A stretch of 64,000 nt of DNA from assembly GCA_009777775.1 (NCBI GenBank), contig WRLE01000008.1:1-64000 (forward strand). Reading direction: 5' to 3'. The translations under genes and the position numbers were made by a program. Below, one piece after another: positions 33,037 to 42,667 of the stretch. The DNA is from Oscillospiraceae bacterium (GTDB taxonomy: Bacteria; Bacillota; Clostridia; Oscillospirales; Oscillospiraceae). The first letter of the stretch is position 1, and each line of letters starts with the position of its first letter. A model generated the notes under the pieces. The model searched no databases. It was not told the DNA's origin and was given only the letters and a program-made list of their open reading frames with translations.

Positions 33037-34918
33037 ACAAGCAACTCTGGAACAACGTACAAAGCACTTCCAAGAAGCAATTGCAGAATGTAAAACACGG
33101 ATAATCGTCTGCGCAGGAACCGGCTGCATCGCCGGTGGTTCATTAAAAACCTTTGACCGTTTCCAAGAAGTCATCGAAAGCCGTGGTTTATCAGTCAGCG
33201 TTTTCCTTGAAGAAGAAAAGGGTGATAACGCACTGGTTGTCAGTGGTTGCCAAGGATTTTGCCAAATGGGTCCATTGGTGACAATTGAACCCCATGGTAT
33301 ATTATATTCTAAGGTTTCCCCCGATGATGTGGAGGAAATAGTTGACATCACAATAGTAGGCGGCGGCGTGGTGGATCGACTATTGTACACCAGCCCCCAT
33401 GATGGGAAAACTGTCCATGAAAGGGAAAAAATACCCTTTTATACAAAACAAAGCCGTCTCACCCTTGAGCTTTGCGGAAAGATTGATGTTCGTGATTTAG
33501 ACGAATACATTGCCCATGGTGGCTATTTTCAAGCACGTAGAGCTTTAAATGAAATGACAGATAAGGAAATATGCGATGAGGTTCTTGCCTCTGGTTTGAG
33601 GGGCAGAGGCGGTGGAGGCTTTCCCACTGGTCGTAAATGGGATTTGACCCGTATTGAGAATTCCGAAATTAAATACATCATCTGTAATGGAGACGAAGGA
33701 GACCCTGGAGCTTTCATGGACCGTTGCATAATGGAAGGCAACCCCCATGTGGTCATCGAAGGTATGATCATCGCTGCAAAGGCAGTTGGAGCCAGCGAAG
33801 GTTATATCTATGTGCGAATGGAATACCCTCTGGCAGTTGACCGCCTAAAAAAAGCCATTGACATGGCAAGGGATGCTGGTTTCCTTGGAAAAGACATCTT
33901 CGGCTCTGGTAAGGACTTTGATATTTCCGTTAAAGAAGGCGCTGGAGCTTTCGTATGCGGCGAAGAAACCGCTCTCATCGCTTCACTGGAAGGTAAACGC
34001 GGAATGCCCACACTCAGACCACCCTATCCATCAGAGAGAGGTCTTCACGGAAAGCCGACTGTTATAAACAATGTGGAAACTCTGGCTACTGTTCCCATCG
34101 TCATGCGAATGGGTGCCGAAGAGTATGCAAAATTCGGCACGGAGTCTTCCAAAGGCACCAAAACCTTTGCCCTCACAGGTCATGTCGCCAACACAGGACT
34201 CATCGAGGTTCCCTTTGGGGCTACATTGCGGGAAATCATCGGCGAAATCGGCGGTGGTGTCATAGATGAAGATGGCAACATTGTCGGCTGCGATTTCAAA
34301 GCAGTCCAAATCGGAGGTCCTTCAGGAGGCTGCTTGACTCAAAAGCATTTAGATATGCCCATGGATTACGACACTCTAAAAGCAGCTGGAGCTATGGTTG
34401 GGTCTGGAGGGTTAGTGGTCATGAACCAGAGTACATGCATGGTTAAAATCGCTCGCTTCTTTATGCAATTTACCCAAAATGAATCCTGCGGAAAATGTGT
34501 GGTGTGCAGAGAAGGAACAAAGCAGATGCTAGCATTGCTAGATGATATCATCGAAGGACGCGCCACTATGGAAACCTTGGAGCTACTCGAAGAGCTTGCG
34601 ACTGTTGTTCAAATCGGCTCCCTCTGCGCTCTTGGTAAAACCGCTCCAAACCCGATTATTTCAACCCTAGAGCATTTTCGCGAAGAATACATTGCACATA
34701 TAGTCGACAAACGCTGTCCAACTGGAAATTGCGATGCTCTCGCAGGATATAAAATCGATGAAGAAAAATGCAAAAGTTGTTCCCTTTGCGCAAAAAATTG
34801 TCCCGTTGAAGCAATATCTGGAGCAAAGGGAGTGCCCTATGTTATAGACAGCAACAAGTGCATCAAGTGCGGCGTTTGTATCACAGAATGTAAATTCGAC
34901 GCTGTTTTGAAAGGTTAG
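33029..34918 (+). CDS. NAD-linked [FeFe]-hydrogenase subunit, NuoF-like (flavin/NADH)
   Basis: 629 residues in four parts. The N-terminal thioredoxin-like [2Fe-2S] domain has CAGTGC and CQGFC. The FMN/NADH domain has GLRGRGGGGFPTGRKW near residue 190 and NGDEGDPGAFMDR near 210-225. A [4Fe-4S] site is ESCGKCVVCREG. A C-terminal two-cluster ferredoxin domain has CKSCSLCAKNCP and CIKCGVCITEC. This is the HydB/HndC layout and the NADH-reactive subunit of trimeric, often electron-bifurcating, hydrogenases. AAGGAGG lies before ATG 33029. Next gene begins 9 bases after the stop. Confidence 0.92.
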   Translation: MTRQATLEQRTKHFQEAIAECKTRIIVCAGTGCIAGGSLKTFDRFQEVIESRGLSVSVFLEEEKGDNALVVSGCQGFCQMGPLVTIEPHGILYSKVSPDDVEEIVDITIVGGGVVDRLLYTSPHDGKTVHEREKIPFYTKQSRLTLELCGKIDVRDLDEYIAHGGYFQARRALNEMTDKEICDEVLASGLRGRGGGGFPTGRKWDLTRIENSEIKYIICNGDEGDPGAFMDRCIMEGNPHVVIEGMIIAAKAVGASEGYIYVRMEYPLAVDRLKKAIDMARDAGFLGKDIFGSGKDFDISVKEGAGAFVCGEETALIASLEGKRGMPTLRPPYPSERGLHGKPTVINNVETLATVPIVMRMGAEEYAKFGTESSKGTKTFALTGHVANTGLIEVPFGATLREIIGEIGGGVIDEDGNIVGCDFKAVQIGGPSGGCLTQKHLDMPMDYDTLKAAGAMVGSGGLVVMNQSTCMVKIARFFMQFTQNESCGKCVVCREGTKQMLALLDDIIEGRATMETLELLEELATVVQIGSLCALGKTAPNPIISTLEHFREEYIAHIVDKRCPTGNCDALAGYKIDEEKCKSCSLCAKNCPVEAISGAKGVPYVIDSNKCIKCGVCITECKFDAVLKG

Positions 34919-34927
34919 GTGAAAAAA

Positions 34928-36916
34928 ATGGCTGAAAATATCATAGTCGATAACCTGGCGATAGAAGCCGAAGACGACGAAAATTTACTAGAACTCATTC
35001 GCAGAGCCGGGATTGATTTACCCACTTTTTGCTATCATTCCGAAATAAGCGTCTATGGAGCTTGTAGAATGTGTATGGTGGAAGTGGAGGGCAGAGGAAT
35101 CGTCCCAGCTTGCTCCACCCGTCCAGAACCAGGAATGGTAATAAAGACCCACACATCCCAAATACGCGATTTGCGTAAAATGATTATAGAATTGATGCTG
35201 GCAAACCACGACCCGAAATGCACAACCTGTCCGGAGAGCGGAACTTGTCGCCTTCAATCTATAGCAACCCAGCTGGGTGTGCGGGATGTCCGTTTCAATC
35301 AAGTCAGCTCCCATCTTCCCATTGACAATACATCAGAAGCGATTGTACGAGACCCCAGTAAGTGCATCCTCTGCGGCGACTGCGTTAGAGTCTGTGGAGA
35401 AATTCAATCTGTTGGTGCCCTCGATTTTACTGGACGGGGAGCCGACGCTCAGGTTGTCACCTATTTTAACAAAGGTATGGGTGATGTCGAATGTGTAAAT
35501 TGCGGACAATGCGTGAAAGTCTGCCCGGTTGGCGCTTTGACTGCGAAATACCATATTTCCCAAGTCTGGGATGCTGTTTATGACGAGTCAAAAACCGTTG
35601 TGGTGCAAATTGCACCAGCTGTAAGGGTTGCTTTGGGTGATTATTTCGGCGAAAAACCTGGTGCTCTCACTACGGGGAAAATCATCACTTCCCTTCGTAG
35701 AATGGGCTTTGACCGTATATATGATACCTGCTTTGCAGCAGATTTCACTGTTGTGGAAGAAGGCAGGGAGTTTCTATCCCGATATTCTAAAGGCGAAAAC
35801 CTCCCACTATTCACCTCCTGTTGCCCAGCTTGGGTTAAGTTTGCAGAGCAGTACTATCCAGACCTTTTAGATAATCTATCCACCTGCCGTTCTCCCATGA
35901 TGATGTTCGGCTCATTATGTAAAGACCAATTGTCCCAAGAGCTTGGTGTGGCTAGAGAAGACATTGTAATGGTGTCCATAATGCCATGCACAGCAAAAAA
36001 ATTCGAGGCGAGTCGTCCAGAACTGAGCAAAGACGGCAATCCCGATGTGGATTTTGTATTGACCACTAAAGAGCTGGCAATCATGATGCAGGAAAACGGC
36101 ATTGAATACGACAAAATGGAGCTGGGTTCCTTTGATATGCCCTATGGCTTTTATACAGGAGCAGCCGTAATATTCGGTGCTTCCGGAGGAGTCAGCGAAG
36201 CCGTCCTTAGATTCGCTGCAGAAGAGCTTAACAAAGGCTCTTCTCAGGAGTTCCATGAAGTTCGCAGCAGCTCAGGAGTCAAAGTTGCAACAATCCAAAT
36301 AGGCGAAGTCGAACTCAAACTGGCTGTTGTAAGCGGCTTGGCTAATGCTAGAGCTTTAATAGATCGAATCCGTAACGGAGAAGAGCATTTCGACCTTGTT
36401 GAAGTTATGGCTTGTCCTGGTGGTTGCGTTAATGGCGGTGGTCAACCCGTTGCGGATGATTATGAAGCTATTGCTGCAAGGGCAAAGGGTCTTTATGACA
36501 GCGACAAAATGCTCCAGTTCCACAACTCATCCCAAAATCCATATTTAAAGCAAATATATCACGAAAAAATTGACGAAGAAAAAGCTCACGAATTGCTTCA
36601 CACCCATTTTGAAAATAGAAAGAGAATCCACCACGATGATTTTGTCCTTGGGGAGCTTCCAGACGAGGTGGAGCTGAGTTTATCCATATGCTTTGGTACC
36701 AGCTGTTACCTTCGTGGCGCACAAGAACTGTATAACCGCATCACAGAATATATAAGGGAAAACGGCTTAGAAAAAAATACGGAATTCAAAGCCAATTTCT
36801 GCGGCGAGCTATGTAAAAAGGGTCCGACTCTTATAATCAATGGCAAAGTTATAGAGCATTGCACATACGAAATAGCCATAGAGGAAATACAAGCACAGAT
36901 GGCAAAACGTAAATAG
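34928..36916 (+). CDS. hydA: [FeFe]-hydrogenase catalytic subunit (HydA/HndD-type)
   Basis: 662 residues from ATG 34928 (AGGTG just upstream; the GTG at 34919 sits in the ribosome binding site). The N-terminal [2Fe-2S] ligands are Cys35, 46, 49 and 62. Next comes a His-Cys3 cluster in HDPKCTTCPESGTC, then two [4Fe-4S] clusters (CILCGDCVRVC, CVNCGQCVKVC). The H-cluster motifs are TSCCPAW (Cys298, Cys299), MPCTAKK (Cys354) and MACPGGC (Cys496, Cys500). Cys298 is the conserved proton-transfer cysteine, so the enzyme should be active in H2 production or uptake. A C-terminal [2Fe-2S] domain (CFGTSC, CGELC) completes it. With the NuoE- and NuoF-like subunits it forms a soluble NAD-dependent, perhaps bifurcating, complex. 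The maturases HydEFG are not in the window. Confidence 0.94.
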   Translation: MAENIIVDNLAIEAEDDENLLELIRRAGIDLPTFCYHSEISVYGACRMCMVEVEGRGIVPACSTRPEPGMVIKTHTSQIRDLRKMIIELMLANHDPKCTTCPESGTCRLQSIATQLGVRDVRFNQVSSHLPIDNTSEAIVRDPSKCILCGDCVRVCGEIQSVGALDFTGRGADAQVVTYFNKGMGDVECVNCGQCVKVCPVGALTAKYHISQVWDAVYDESKTVVVQIAPAVRVALGDYFGEKPGALTTGKIITSLRRMGFDRIYDTCFAADFTVVEEGREFLSRYSKGENLPLFTSCCPAWVKFAEQYYPDLLDNLSTCRSPMMMFGSLCKDQLSQELGVAREDIVMVSIMPCTAKKFEASRPELSKDGNPDVDFVLTTKELAIMMQENGIEYDKMELGSFDMPYGFYTGAAVIFGASGGVSEAVLRFAAEELNKGSSQEFHEVRSSSGVKVATIQIGEVELKLAVVSGLANARALIDRIRNGEEHFDLVEVMACPGGCVNGGGQPVADDYEAIAARAKGLYDSDKMLQFHNSSQNPYLKQIYHEKIDEEKAHELLHTHFENRKRIHHDDFVLGELPDEVELSLSICFGTSCYLRGAQELYNRITEYIRENGLEKNTEFKANFCGELCKKGPTLIINGKVIEHCTYEIAIEEIQAQMAKRK

Positions 36917-36949
36917 CATTTATAGCACTATAAAAGGGGGGAGCAAACC

Positions 36950-38644
36950 ATGTCTGGCAACATAATTTTCACCGTTACAGCAAATTGCAGGGACTGCTAT
37001 CGTTGCTTGCGCAATTGTCCAGTAAAAGCTATACGCGTCAGCGGCGGTCAAGCACAAATAGATGACACACTTTGTATCCATTGCGGTACCTGCGTTCGAG
37101 AATGCCCGCAAAACGCAAAAAAAATTCACTCTGACCTGGAAGCAGTAAAAGACTTAGTAAAATCAAGACCAGTCGTAGCCAGCATCGCTCCCTCCTTCGC
37201 CGCAGTCTATAGCGGAAAAATGACAAACAGGCTTCCCTCTGCCCTTAGACAATTGGGATTCAAGTATGTCACCGAAACCGCTGAAGGTGCAAAATACATC
37301 ACTGAAAAATCCTTCGAACAAGGACAACGGGGCAACATATGCTCAGCCTGCCCTGCTGTTATAAACTACATAGAAAAATACCAACCAGAATTGATGGATT
37401 ACCTCATCAGCGTATCGACACCCATGGTCGCCCATGGAAGACTTTTGAAATCACGTTATCCAGATTGCGCTGTGGTGTTCATCGGTCCATGTGCCGCAAA
37501 AATCGGCGAAGCTCAACGTCCTGACAACCTTGGTGCCGTTGATTATGTTTTGACCTTTGACGAGCTTGACCAATGGATGGGGGAGGATGGAATATCCCTC
37601 AACTATTGTCCCGAAAGCGGATTTGACAATTCCAGCTCCATTGGTGATGCCAGACTCTTCCCCCTTGACGGAGGAATGCTTGCAACTGGAGCTATAAACA
37701 GCGAATTGTCCAGTAAAGACACTCTTTTCATTCATGGAGCTAACGCTGTACTAGATTTGTTTCATGATAAAAAGACTTTGGGAGTACTAAAATATATCGA
37801 AGCGTTGTTTTGTACTGGGGGTTGCATTGGAGGTCCTGGAATCACCAATAATAAATCCATCTTTGAGCGTAAACGAGATGTCCTCAGTTATTGGGAAAAC
37901 GCTGGTGATACCATCGTTGAAGATGCAGAAGATATTCCACACTTTGCCCAATACAGCACTAAAACCGCCAACTTCGATGATGTTACACAAAATCAAATCA
38001 ACATGGTGCTTGCCCAGACAGGCAAATCCGACCCTGCTCTACAGCTCAATTGCAACGCTTGCGGCTACAAAACATGCATCGACTGTGCGGTGGCAATTGT
38101 TAGAGGCATAGCTGAGCCTGAAATGTGTATGCCTTACATGAAACGACTGGCGCAGCAACGCACAGATAGAATAATTGAAACAACACCCAGCGGTATAGTC
38201 GTCCTCAACAGCGATTTGTTTATGATTCATTTTAATCCAGCCTTTCAAAAAATGTTTAAACTAAGTACGGGGATGTTGGGTCGGCGCATTTCTGTTTTAC
38301 TGGATGCAGAAGGATATGAACTGATGCAATCTGGTGTAATGGACGAGTTTCAGTCGATAAAAGGCACAAATGGCACTCGTTACCACGAAGTCTTATATGC
38401 ACTTCGTGAAGAGAACCAATATGTGGGGATTTATTCTGACATATCAAAGCTAGAAATGACCGAAGAGCAATTGGGTATAGTCAAGGAACAAACAGTCTAT
38501 CATGCCCGCGAGTTTTTAGAACATCAAATCAGGTTTTCCCAGGAAATGGCACATTTTCTAGGACAAAGCACAGCGAAAAGCGAAGAAATCGCCCGCCGAC
38601 TCATTAGCTTATACGAGCAGGAAGGCAATGGTGGACACATATGA
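36950..38644 (+). CDS. HydS-type sensory [FeFe]-hydrogenase with PAS domain
   Basis: 564 residues from ATG 36950, after GGGGGAG. Residues about 10-60 hold two [4Fe-4S] clusters. The H-cluster domain follows, but its L1 loop reads CSACPAV (Cys131, Ser132, Ala133, Cys134), where a catalytic enzyme has TSCCP. The proton-transfer cysteine is thus alanine while the ligand Cys134 remains. L2 GPCAAK and L3 FCTGGC are retained. Residues about 360-400 carry another cluster motif (NACGYKTC). A PAS-like domain near 410-500 and a helical end follow. This is the group C/HydS architecture, expected to sense H2 or redox state rather than make H2. Its stop overlaps the phosphatase start by 4 bases. Confidence 0.9.
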   Translation: MSGNIIFTVTANCRDCYRCLRNCPVKAIRVSGGQAQIDDTLCIHCGTCVRECPQNAKKIHSDLEAVKDLVKSRPVVASIAPSFAAVYSGKMTNRLPSALRQLGFKYVTETAEGAKYITEKSFEQGQRGNICSACPAVINYIEKYQPELMDYLISVSTPMVAHGRLLKSRYPDCAVVFIGPCAAKIGEAQRPDNLGAVDYVLTFDELDQWMGEDGISLNYCPESGFDNSSSIGDARLFPLDGGMLATGAINSELSSKDTLFIHGANAVLDLFHDKKTLGVLKYIEALFCTGGCIGGPGITNNKSIFERKRDVLSYWENAGDTIVEDAEDIPHFAQYSTKTANFDDVTQNQINMVLAQTGKSDPALQLNCNACGYKTCIDCAVAIVRGIAEPEMCMPYMKRLAQQRTDRIIETTPSGIVVLNSDLFMIHFNPAFQKMFKLSTGMLGRRISVLLDAEGYELMQSGVMDEFQSIKGTNGTRYHEVLYALREENQYVGIYSDISKLEMTEEQLGIVKEQTVYHAREFLEHQIRFSQEMAHFLGQSTAKSEEIARRLISLYEQEGNGGHI

Positions 38645-39783
38645 ATTATGTGGCTGATTTGCTTATCCAAAAGAATAAGACAGGACACATGGTTTGCGGT
38701 GACTACAGCGTTTGCGAACGCACCCCCAACGGAACTTATTTTATAGTTTGCGATGGTGTGGGTTCTGGGATATATGCCAACATAGCTGCGATTACTTGCG
38801 CCCAGCGTATACTCGAGCATCTGCGTCTTGGTACATCCCTTCGAAAGTCCTGCGAAATGGTTGCCAGCTCCATGCACCGAGCTCGCATGGAGAAAGTTCC
38901 CTTTGCTGCCTTTTCGGCAGCAATGATAGGTCCCGATAATCATTTTACCGTATATACATATGAAGCACCTAACCCAGTCTATGTACAAAGCGGGAGAGCA
39001 ACTGTGCTTGTTCCCAGAATGTACACAGCTGGCTATGAGGTCATTGGTGAACATATGGGTAAACTTCGGCTGGGTGATTATTTGCTACTGATGTCAGACG
39101 GTGTCACCCAAGCGGGAATGGGTAGAGGCTATTTGTCAGGCATTGGTTCAGAGGGCATTGCCGATTTTATAACTAGAGCTTTTAGGACAAACGATGATAT
39201 CGAAACATTGATGGAAAAAATCATAGAAAACTGTGCAGAGATAAACGGCGGAAAATACGAAGATGACACTACACTGGCCATACTTCATGCTAGAGTACCT
39301 ATTGAGCTGACAATGCTCACTGGTCCTCCATCAGACAAAAACATGGATTATGAATATGCTAATATCGTTTCTGAAGCTGTTGGGAGAATCATAGTATGCG
39401 GTTCCACTACAATGCATATTGTTGCCAGAGAACTAAACCTCGCTTTTGAGCCTTTACCAAACAAAAACAACCCCAGTGCTCCACCAGAGTTTTTCATAGA
39501 AGGTATTGATTTGGCAACCGAGGGAGCTATTACGCTAAACCAAGTTTATAATGTACTTGGCGATGAGCTTTTGGACTTGGAGAGAGATTCTTCGGTAAAA
39601 CGAATGTGCATGATGCTCCAAGAAGCAGATATAGTCCATATGCACATAGGCAACGCTGTCAACGATGCCCACGAGAATCTTCTTTTCAAACAAGTGGGAG
39701 TCCGAGTCCGCAAAACCATAATCGGTTTAATAGCAGACAAACTCCGCCAAATGGGAAAGCTAGTAATAGAGACATACCACTAA
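38641..39783 (+). CDS. SpoIIE-family PP2C-type serine phosphatase paired with HydS
   Basis: 380 residues starting at ATG 38641 inside the HydS stop. Residues about 5-225 form a PP2C/SpoIIE phosphatase domain, with VCGDYSVCERTPNGTYFIVCDGVGSG carrying the metal-binding Asp residues and KYEDDTTLAILHAR the second one. Residues about 240-380 form an extra domain (VCGSTTMHIVARELN) that I do not recognise, with an alpha/beta pattern. Coupled to the sensory hydrogenase, it should act on a phosphoprotein in a regulatory chain that reports H2. The partner kinase or anti-sigma protein is not here. Confidence 0.88.
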   Translation: MNYVADLLIQKNKTGHMVCGDYSVCERTPNGTYFIVCDGVGSGIYANIAAITCAQRILEHLRLGTSLRKSCEMVASSMHRARMEKVPFAAFSAAMIGPDNHFTVYTYEAPNPVYVQSGRATVLVPRMYTAGYEVIGEHMGKLRLGDYLLLMSDGVTQAGMGRGYLSGIGSEGIADFITRAFRTNDDIETLMEKIIENCAEINGGKYEDDTTLAILHARVPIELTMLTGPPSDKNMDYEYANIVSEAVGRIIVCGSTTMHIVARELNLAFEPLPNKNNPSAPPEFFIEGIDLATEGAITLNQVYNVLGDELLDLERDSSVKRMCMMLQEADIVHMHIGNAVNDAHENLLFKQVGVRVRKTIIGLIADKLRQMGKLVIETYH

Positions 39784-39802
39784 TGGTATGTCTCAAAATT
39801 TT
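39769..39802 (+). terminator. Intrinsic terminator overlapping the phosphatase stop
   Basis: GAGACATACCA (39769-39779) pairs with TGGTATGTCTC (39784-39794), followed by AAAATTTTTC. The phosphatase stop codon TAA sits in the loop at 39781-39783, so translation runs through the 5' arm of the terminator. Confidence 0.75.
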
Positions 39803-39829
39803 TCATTTAGTCTAGGTAATACAAAACAA

Positions 39830-40171
39830 TCATTTAAAGAGTCTAGGCAGTCTCGGAACTTGGTTTCTAGACCAAGCGATGCATTGATTAATGTTGATAG
39901 CTCCATTGATTGTAAATAACAAGCCGCAAAAAGGAAATAGCGGGGTAAGAACAGTCACCAAAGTTAGATTTATCGTCCAAAATCGCAATACAATAAACAA
40001 TAGCAACTGCAACAATCCAATTCCAAGTTGAATCGAAGCTAAAATCGTAATAGTACCATAACTAGAAGCATCACCCTGCTTTTTTTTCATATAACGAGTT
40101 AATACATATGAATAAATGACAATAAATCCTAAAAACACATATTGTATAACATTGGAATCAAGACCAAACAT
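39830..40171 (-). CDS. Small membrane protein of unknown function
   Basis: 113 residues with three predicted membrane helices (about 8-25, 41-65 and 68-90) separated by a lysine-rich loop (YMKKKQGD). The C-terminus is short and basic (RNQVPRLPRLFK). No catalytic or binding motif is visible and the family is not recognised. It is convergent with the hydrogenase operon and lies divergently from the glycosyltransferase at 40341. GAGAG precedes the ATG at 40171. The coding assignment rests on length, helix pattern and start site. Confidence 0.55.
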   Translation of the reverse strand: MFGLDSNVIQYVFLGFIVIYSYVLTRYMKKKQGDASSYGTITILASIQLGIGLLQLLLFIVLRFWTINLTLVTVLTPLFPFCGLLFTINGAININQCIAWSRNQVPRLPRLFK

Positions 40172-40340
40172 AAACCATATCTCTCCTCATACTAGCCTAA
40201 CAACAATCCATCAACGCTGAATAGATTATACCACAATTGCGCAAATACACAAACTATAATTTTAAATATCGCACTCTTGACACAGAATCGCTTTGTAGAT
40301 ACAATCGCATTACAAAAAATAACAACAGGAGGCTAAAGAG

Positions 40341-41462
40341 ATGAAAGTATTAATAGCTTCGGTTACAGCTGGGCAGGGGCATCATTCGGCAGCAGCGGCT
40401 ATTACGGATTTACTGACACAACGAGGCCATGAAGCAGTAACAGTTGACTTAATAAAGGAAATTGGAAAACCACTGTATGTTGCCATTGATAAAGGGTATA
40501 ACTTGAGCATAAATCTCACACCTCGGCAATATGGGCGCTTTTATAATGCCCTTGAAGCTGATTCTGTATTGCGCCGTAGCGTTGTGAAGTTTTTTACAAA
40601 TGATTTTATAGCGAACCGAGCAAACAACAAAATCCAAACCATCGAACCCGATGTGGTCATAAGCACCCATCCCTTGGCAGGACAAGTCATTGATGAGCTT
40701 ATCATAAACGGTCACTTAGATGCTCTCCATGTAGGTATTATTACAGATTACACAGTGCTACCCACATGGGAAGATGCGAAAAATATCGATTACATAGTCA
40801 CCTGCAGTCCTGCCATAGAAACAAAAGCTGTCGCAAGAGGTATCCCAGCAGCAAAACTACTACCTTTTGGTATCCCTATACACAAAAAGTTTTTAAGCTC
40901 CATGGATCCATTATCAGCGAAAAATACTATTGGACTCGATGTCGATAAACCAGCAGCTATGATAATGGGCGGCTCAATGGGTTATGGCAAAATCGAAGCG
41001 ATTGTCATCGACACAGCAGCCAATGTTCCACAGCTTCAACTCGTTGTTGTATGCGGAAGAAGCGAGAAGCTCCAAAAAAACCTTACAGACTTAAGACTCC
41101 CCGACAATATCCATATAAAAGGTTTCGTTGACAATGTTGATGTGATTATGGATGCAAGCGACTTTATCATCACTAAACCAGGGGGGTTATCTGTCTCAGA
41201 ATCCCTTCAAAAAATGAAACCCATGGTGCTTTTTGACCCAATCCCTGGTCAGGAAGAAGCGAATGCTGATTATTTAGTAAATTATGGCATGGCGATGCGT
41301 TCTTCGAAAAATGTCGCCGTCTGGGAGCTTGTTCAAATATTGGTTAATGACAAAAGACGTTTAGAAATGATGAAAGAGTCCATCTCAGCTTTCGCCGAAA
41401 GAGACTCCACTCCAAGGCTTGTTGATTTTTTAGAAGAGCATTCACATAGTATTTTGGTGTGA
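40341..41462 (+). CDS. Diacylglycerol glycosyltransferase-like (MGDG synthase/UgtP family)
   Basis: 373 residues. The N-terminus VLIASVTAGQGHHSAAAAITDLL is the MGDG-synthase signature (G-x-GH). The C-terminal GT-B half has IIMGGSMGYGKIE-type ATP/UDP-sugar loop sequence, VVCGRSEKLQ, and FIITKPGGLSVSESLQKMKP with QEEANA, the donor-binding motif of glycosyltransferase family 28. Members add glucose or galactose to diacylglycerol at the membrane surface to build glycolipid anchors for lipoteichoic acid and balance membrane curvature. AGGAGG precedes ATG 40341. It is monocistronic; its end nearly meets the converging ABC gene (21-base gap). Confidence 0.88.
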   Translation: MKVLIASVTAGQGHHSAAAAITDLLTQRGHEAVTVDLIKEIGKPLYVAIDKGYNLSINLTPRQYGRFYNALEADSVLRRSVVKFFTNDFIANRANNKIQTIEPDVVISTHPLAGQVIDELIINGHLDALHVGIITDYTVLPTWEDAKNIDYIVTCSPAIETKAVARGIPAAKLLPFGIPIHKKFLSSMDPLSAKNTIGLDVDKPAAMIMGGSMGYGKIEAIVIDTAANVPQLQLVVVCGRSEKLQKNLTDLRLPDNIHIKGFVDNVDVIMDASDFIITKPGGLSVSESLQKMKPMVLFDPIPGQEEANADYLVNYGMAMRSSKNVAVWELVQILVNDKRRLEMMKESISAFAERDSTPRLVDFLEEHSHSILV

Positions 41463-41483
41463 ACTCTGCTGCTTCAACTAATA

Positions 41484-42176
41484 CTACACATACACCCACC
41501 CTGCTTCGCTGGCTAGGTAATCTTCTTTAGTGCCATAAAACAATGCCATTTTATTAGCTATATGTAGGATATGTGTAGCATATTTCAAAGCAGCTCCAAT
41601 GTCGTGAGATATCATTATTATCGTCAGTCCATCTTGATTAAGTTTGCTTATCAAACTGTACATATCAATTGAAGCAACCGGGTCTAGTCCAGCAGCGGGT
41701 TCGTCTAGGAGCAGGATTTTTTGCGCCGCACATAGGGCTCTAGCTAAAAGGGTTCGTTGTTGCTGCCCATCGGATAGCTCTCTATAACAGCGGCTAGCCA
41801 ATGCTGAAATACCTAGCTTTTCCATATTTTCTTCAACCATTTGCTTTTCAACGCTGTTATAAAAGGGGCGCAAACCGACACGATTGAGGCAGCCCGAGCT
41901 GACAACCTCCCTTACGGTTGCCGGAAAATCCTTTTGCACCACTGTTTGTTGTGGCAAGTATCCTATTTCATTTGCCGCCAGACCTTCTCCAGTGATTATT
42001 TGCCCCGACATCGGTGATTTTAGTTTTAGTATAGCTTTCATCAATGTACTTTTACCAGAGCCATTGTCACCGATAATACATAAATAGTCGCCAGCATCAA
42101 TAGAAAAAGAAAGCTCTGATATTACGATTTTTCCATCGTATCCAAGTGTTATGTTTTCACAATTTAGCTGTGGCAT
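41484..42176 (-). CDS. ZnuC-like metal ABC transporter ATP-binding protein
   Basis: 230 residues with Walker A GDNGSGKST near residue 37, Q-loop YLPQQ, signature ELSDGQQQRTLLARAL and Walker B ILLLDEPAAGLDP, and switch histidine SHDIG. Length and sequence fit the zinc/manganese (ZnuC/MntB) group. The gene follows a Fur-family regulator with a 12-base gap and is the last of its group. No ZnuB permease or ZnuA binding protein gene is adjacent. It may serve a permease encoded elsewhere. Confidence 0.82.
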   Translation of the reverse strand: MPQLNCENITLGYDGKIVISELSFSIDAGDYLCIIGDNGSGKSTLMKAILKLKSPMSGQIITGEGLAANEIGYLPQQTVVQKDFPATVREVVSSGCLNRVGLRPFYNSVEKQMVEENMEKLGISALASRCYRELSDGQQQRTLLARALCAAQKILLLDEPAAGLDPVASIDMYSLISKLNQDGLTIIMISHDIGAALKYATHILHIANKMALFYGTKEDYLASEAGWVYV

Positions 42177-42188
42177 TTTATTACACCT

Positions 42189-42605
42189 TTATTCTTTTTC
42201 GCTACAAGCGGAGCATTGTCCATATAATACTGTTTTGAGAGCATTTATTTGAAATGAATGCTCTTTTAATATATGTCCTTCTAACCTGCCGAGCATATTG
42301 CATTCCATATGTATAAGCTCACCGCAATCCTCGCATTTTAGATGAAAATGTGTATAACATCCAACTTCATCGCCAATGTATTGATAACAGACTCCAGACA
42401 CCCCATCGGTGGTATAACGACGCAATTTCCCAGTTTCCATTAATTTATCAAGATGACGATATATGGTGGTACGCCCTATGGGTATAGGCATATTCGAAAA
42501 ATGCTTGACTATTTGCCCTGCGGTCACATGGGCACCATCCAGGGAAATTATATAGTCCAAAATGGCTTCCCTCTGTTTGGTATTATAATTAGCAGGTCGT
42601 CTCAT
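42189..42605 (-). CDS. Fur-family metal-responsive regulator (Zur/PerR-like)
   Basis: 138 residues from ATG 42605, with GGAGGACATACCT as ribosome binding site; the frame extends upstream to 42644 without one. The N-terminal winged helix (TKQREAILDYI, PIGRTTIYRHLDKLMETGKLRRY) and the C-terminal metal sites are typical. HFHLKCEDCGELIHMEC supplies a histidine pair and a Cys-x-x-Cys zinc site, and the final QCSACSE the second Cys-x-x-Cys. The zinc-type neighbour ATPase suggests a Zur-like role, with repression of zinc uptake when zinc is ample. The specificity is inferred from the neighbour. Confidence 0.85.
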   Translation of the reverse strand: MRRPANYNTKQREAILDYIISLDGAHVTAGQIVKHFSNMPIPIGRTTIYRHLDKLMETGKLRRYTTDGVSGVCYQYIGDEVGCYTHFHLKCEDCGELIHMECNMLGRLEGHILKEHSFQINALKTVLYGQCSACSEKE

Positions 42606-42667
42606 AGGTATGTCCTCCAATATGAATATGAAACTGTGTATCATTTTAGCATGCCATTATTATGATG

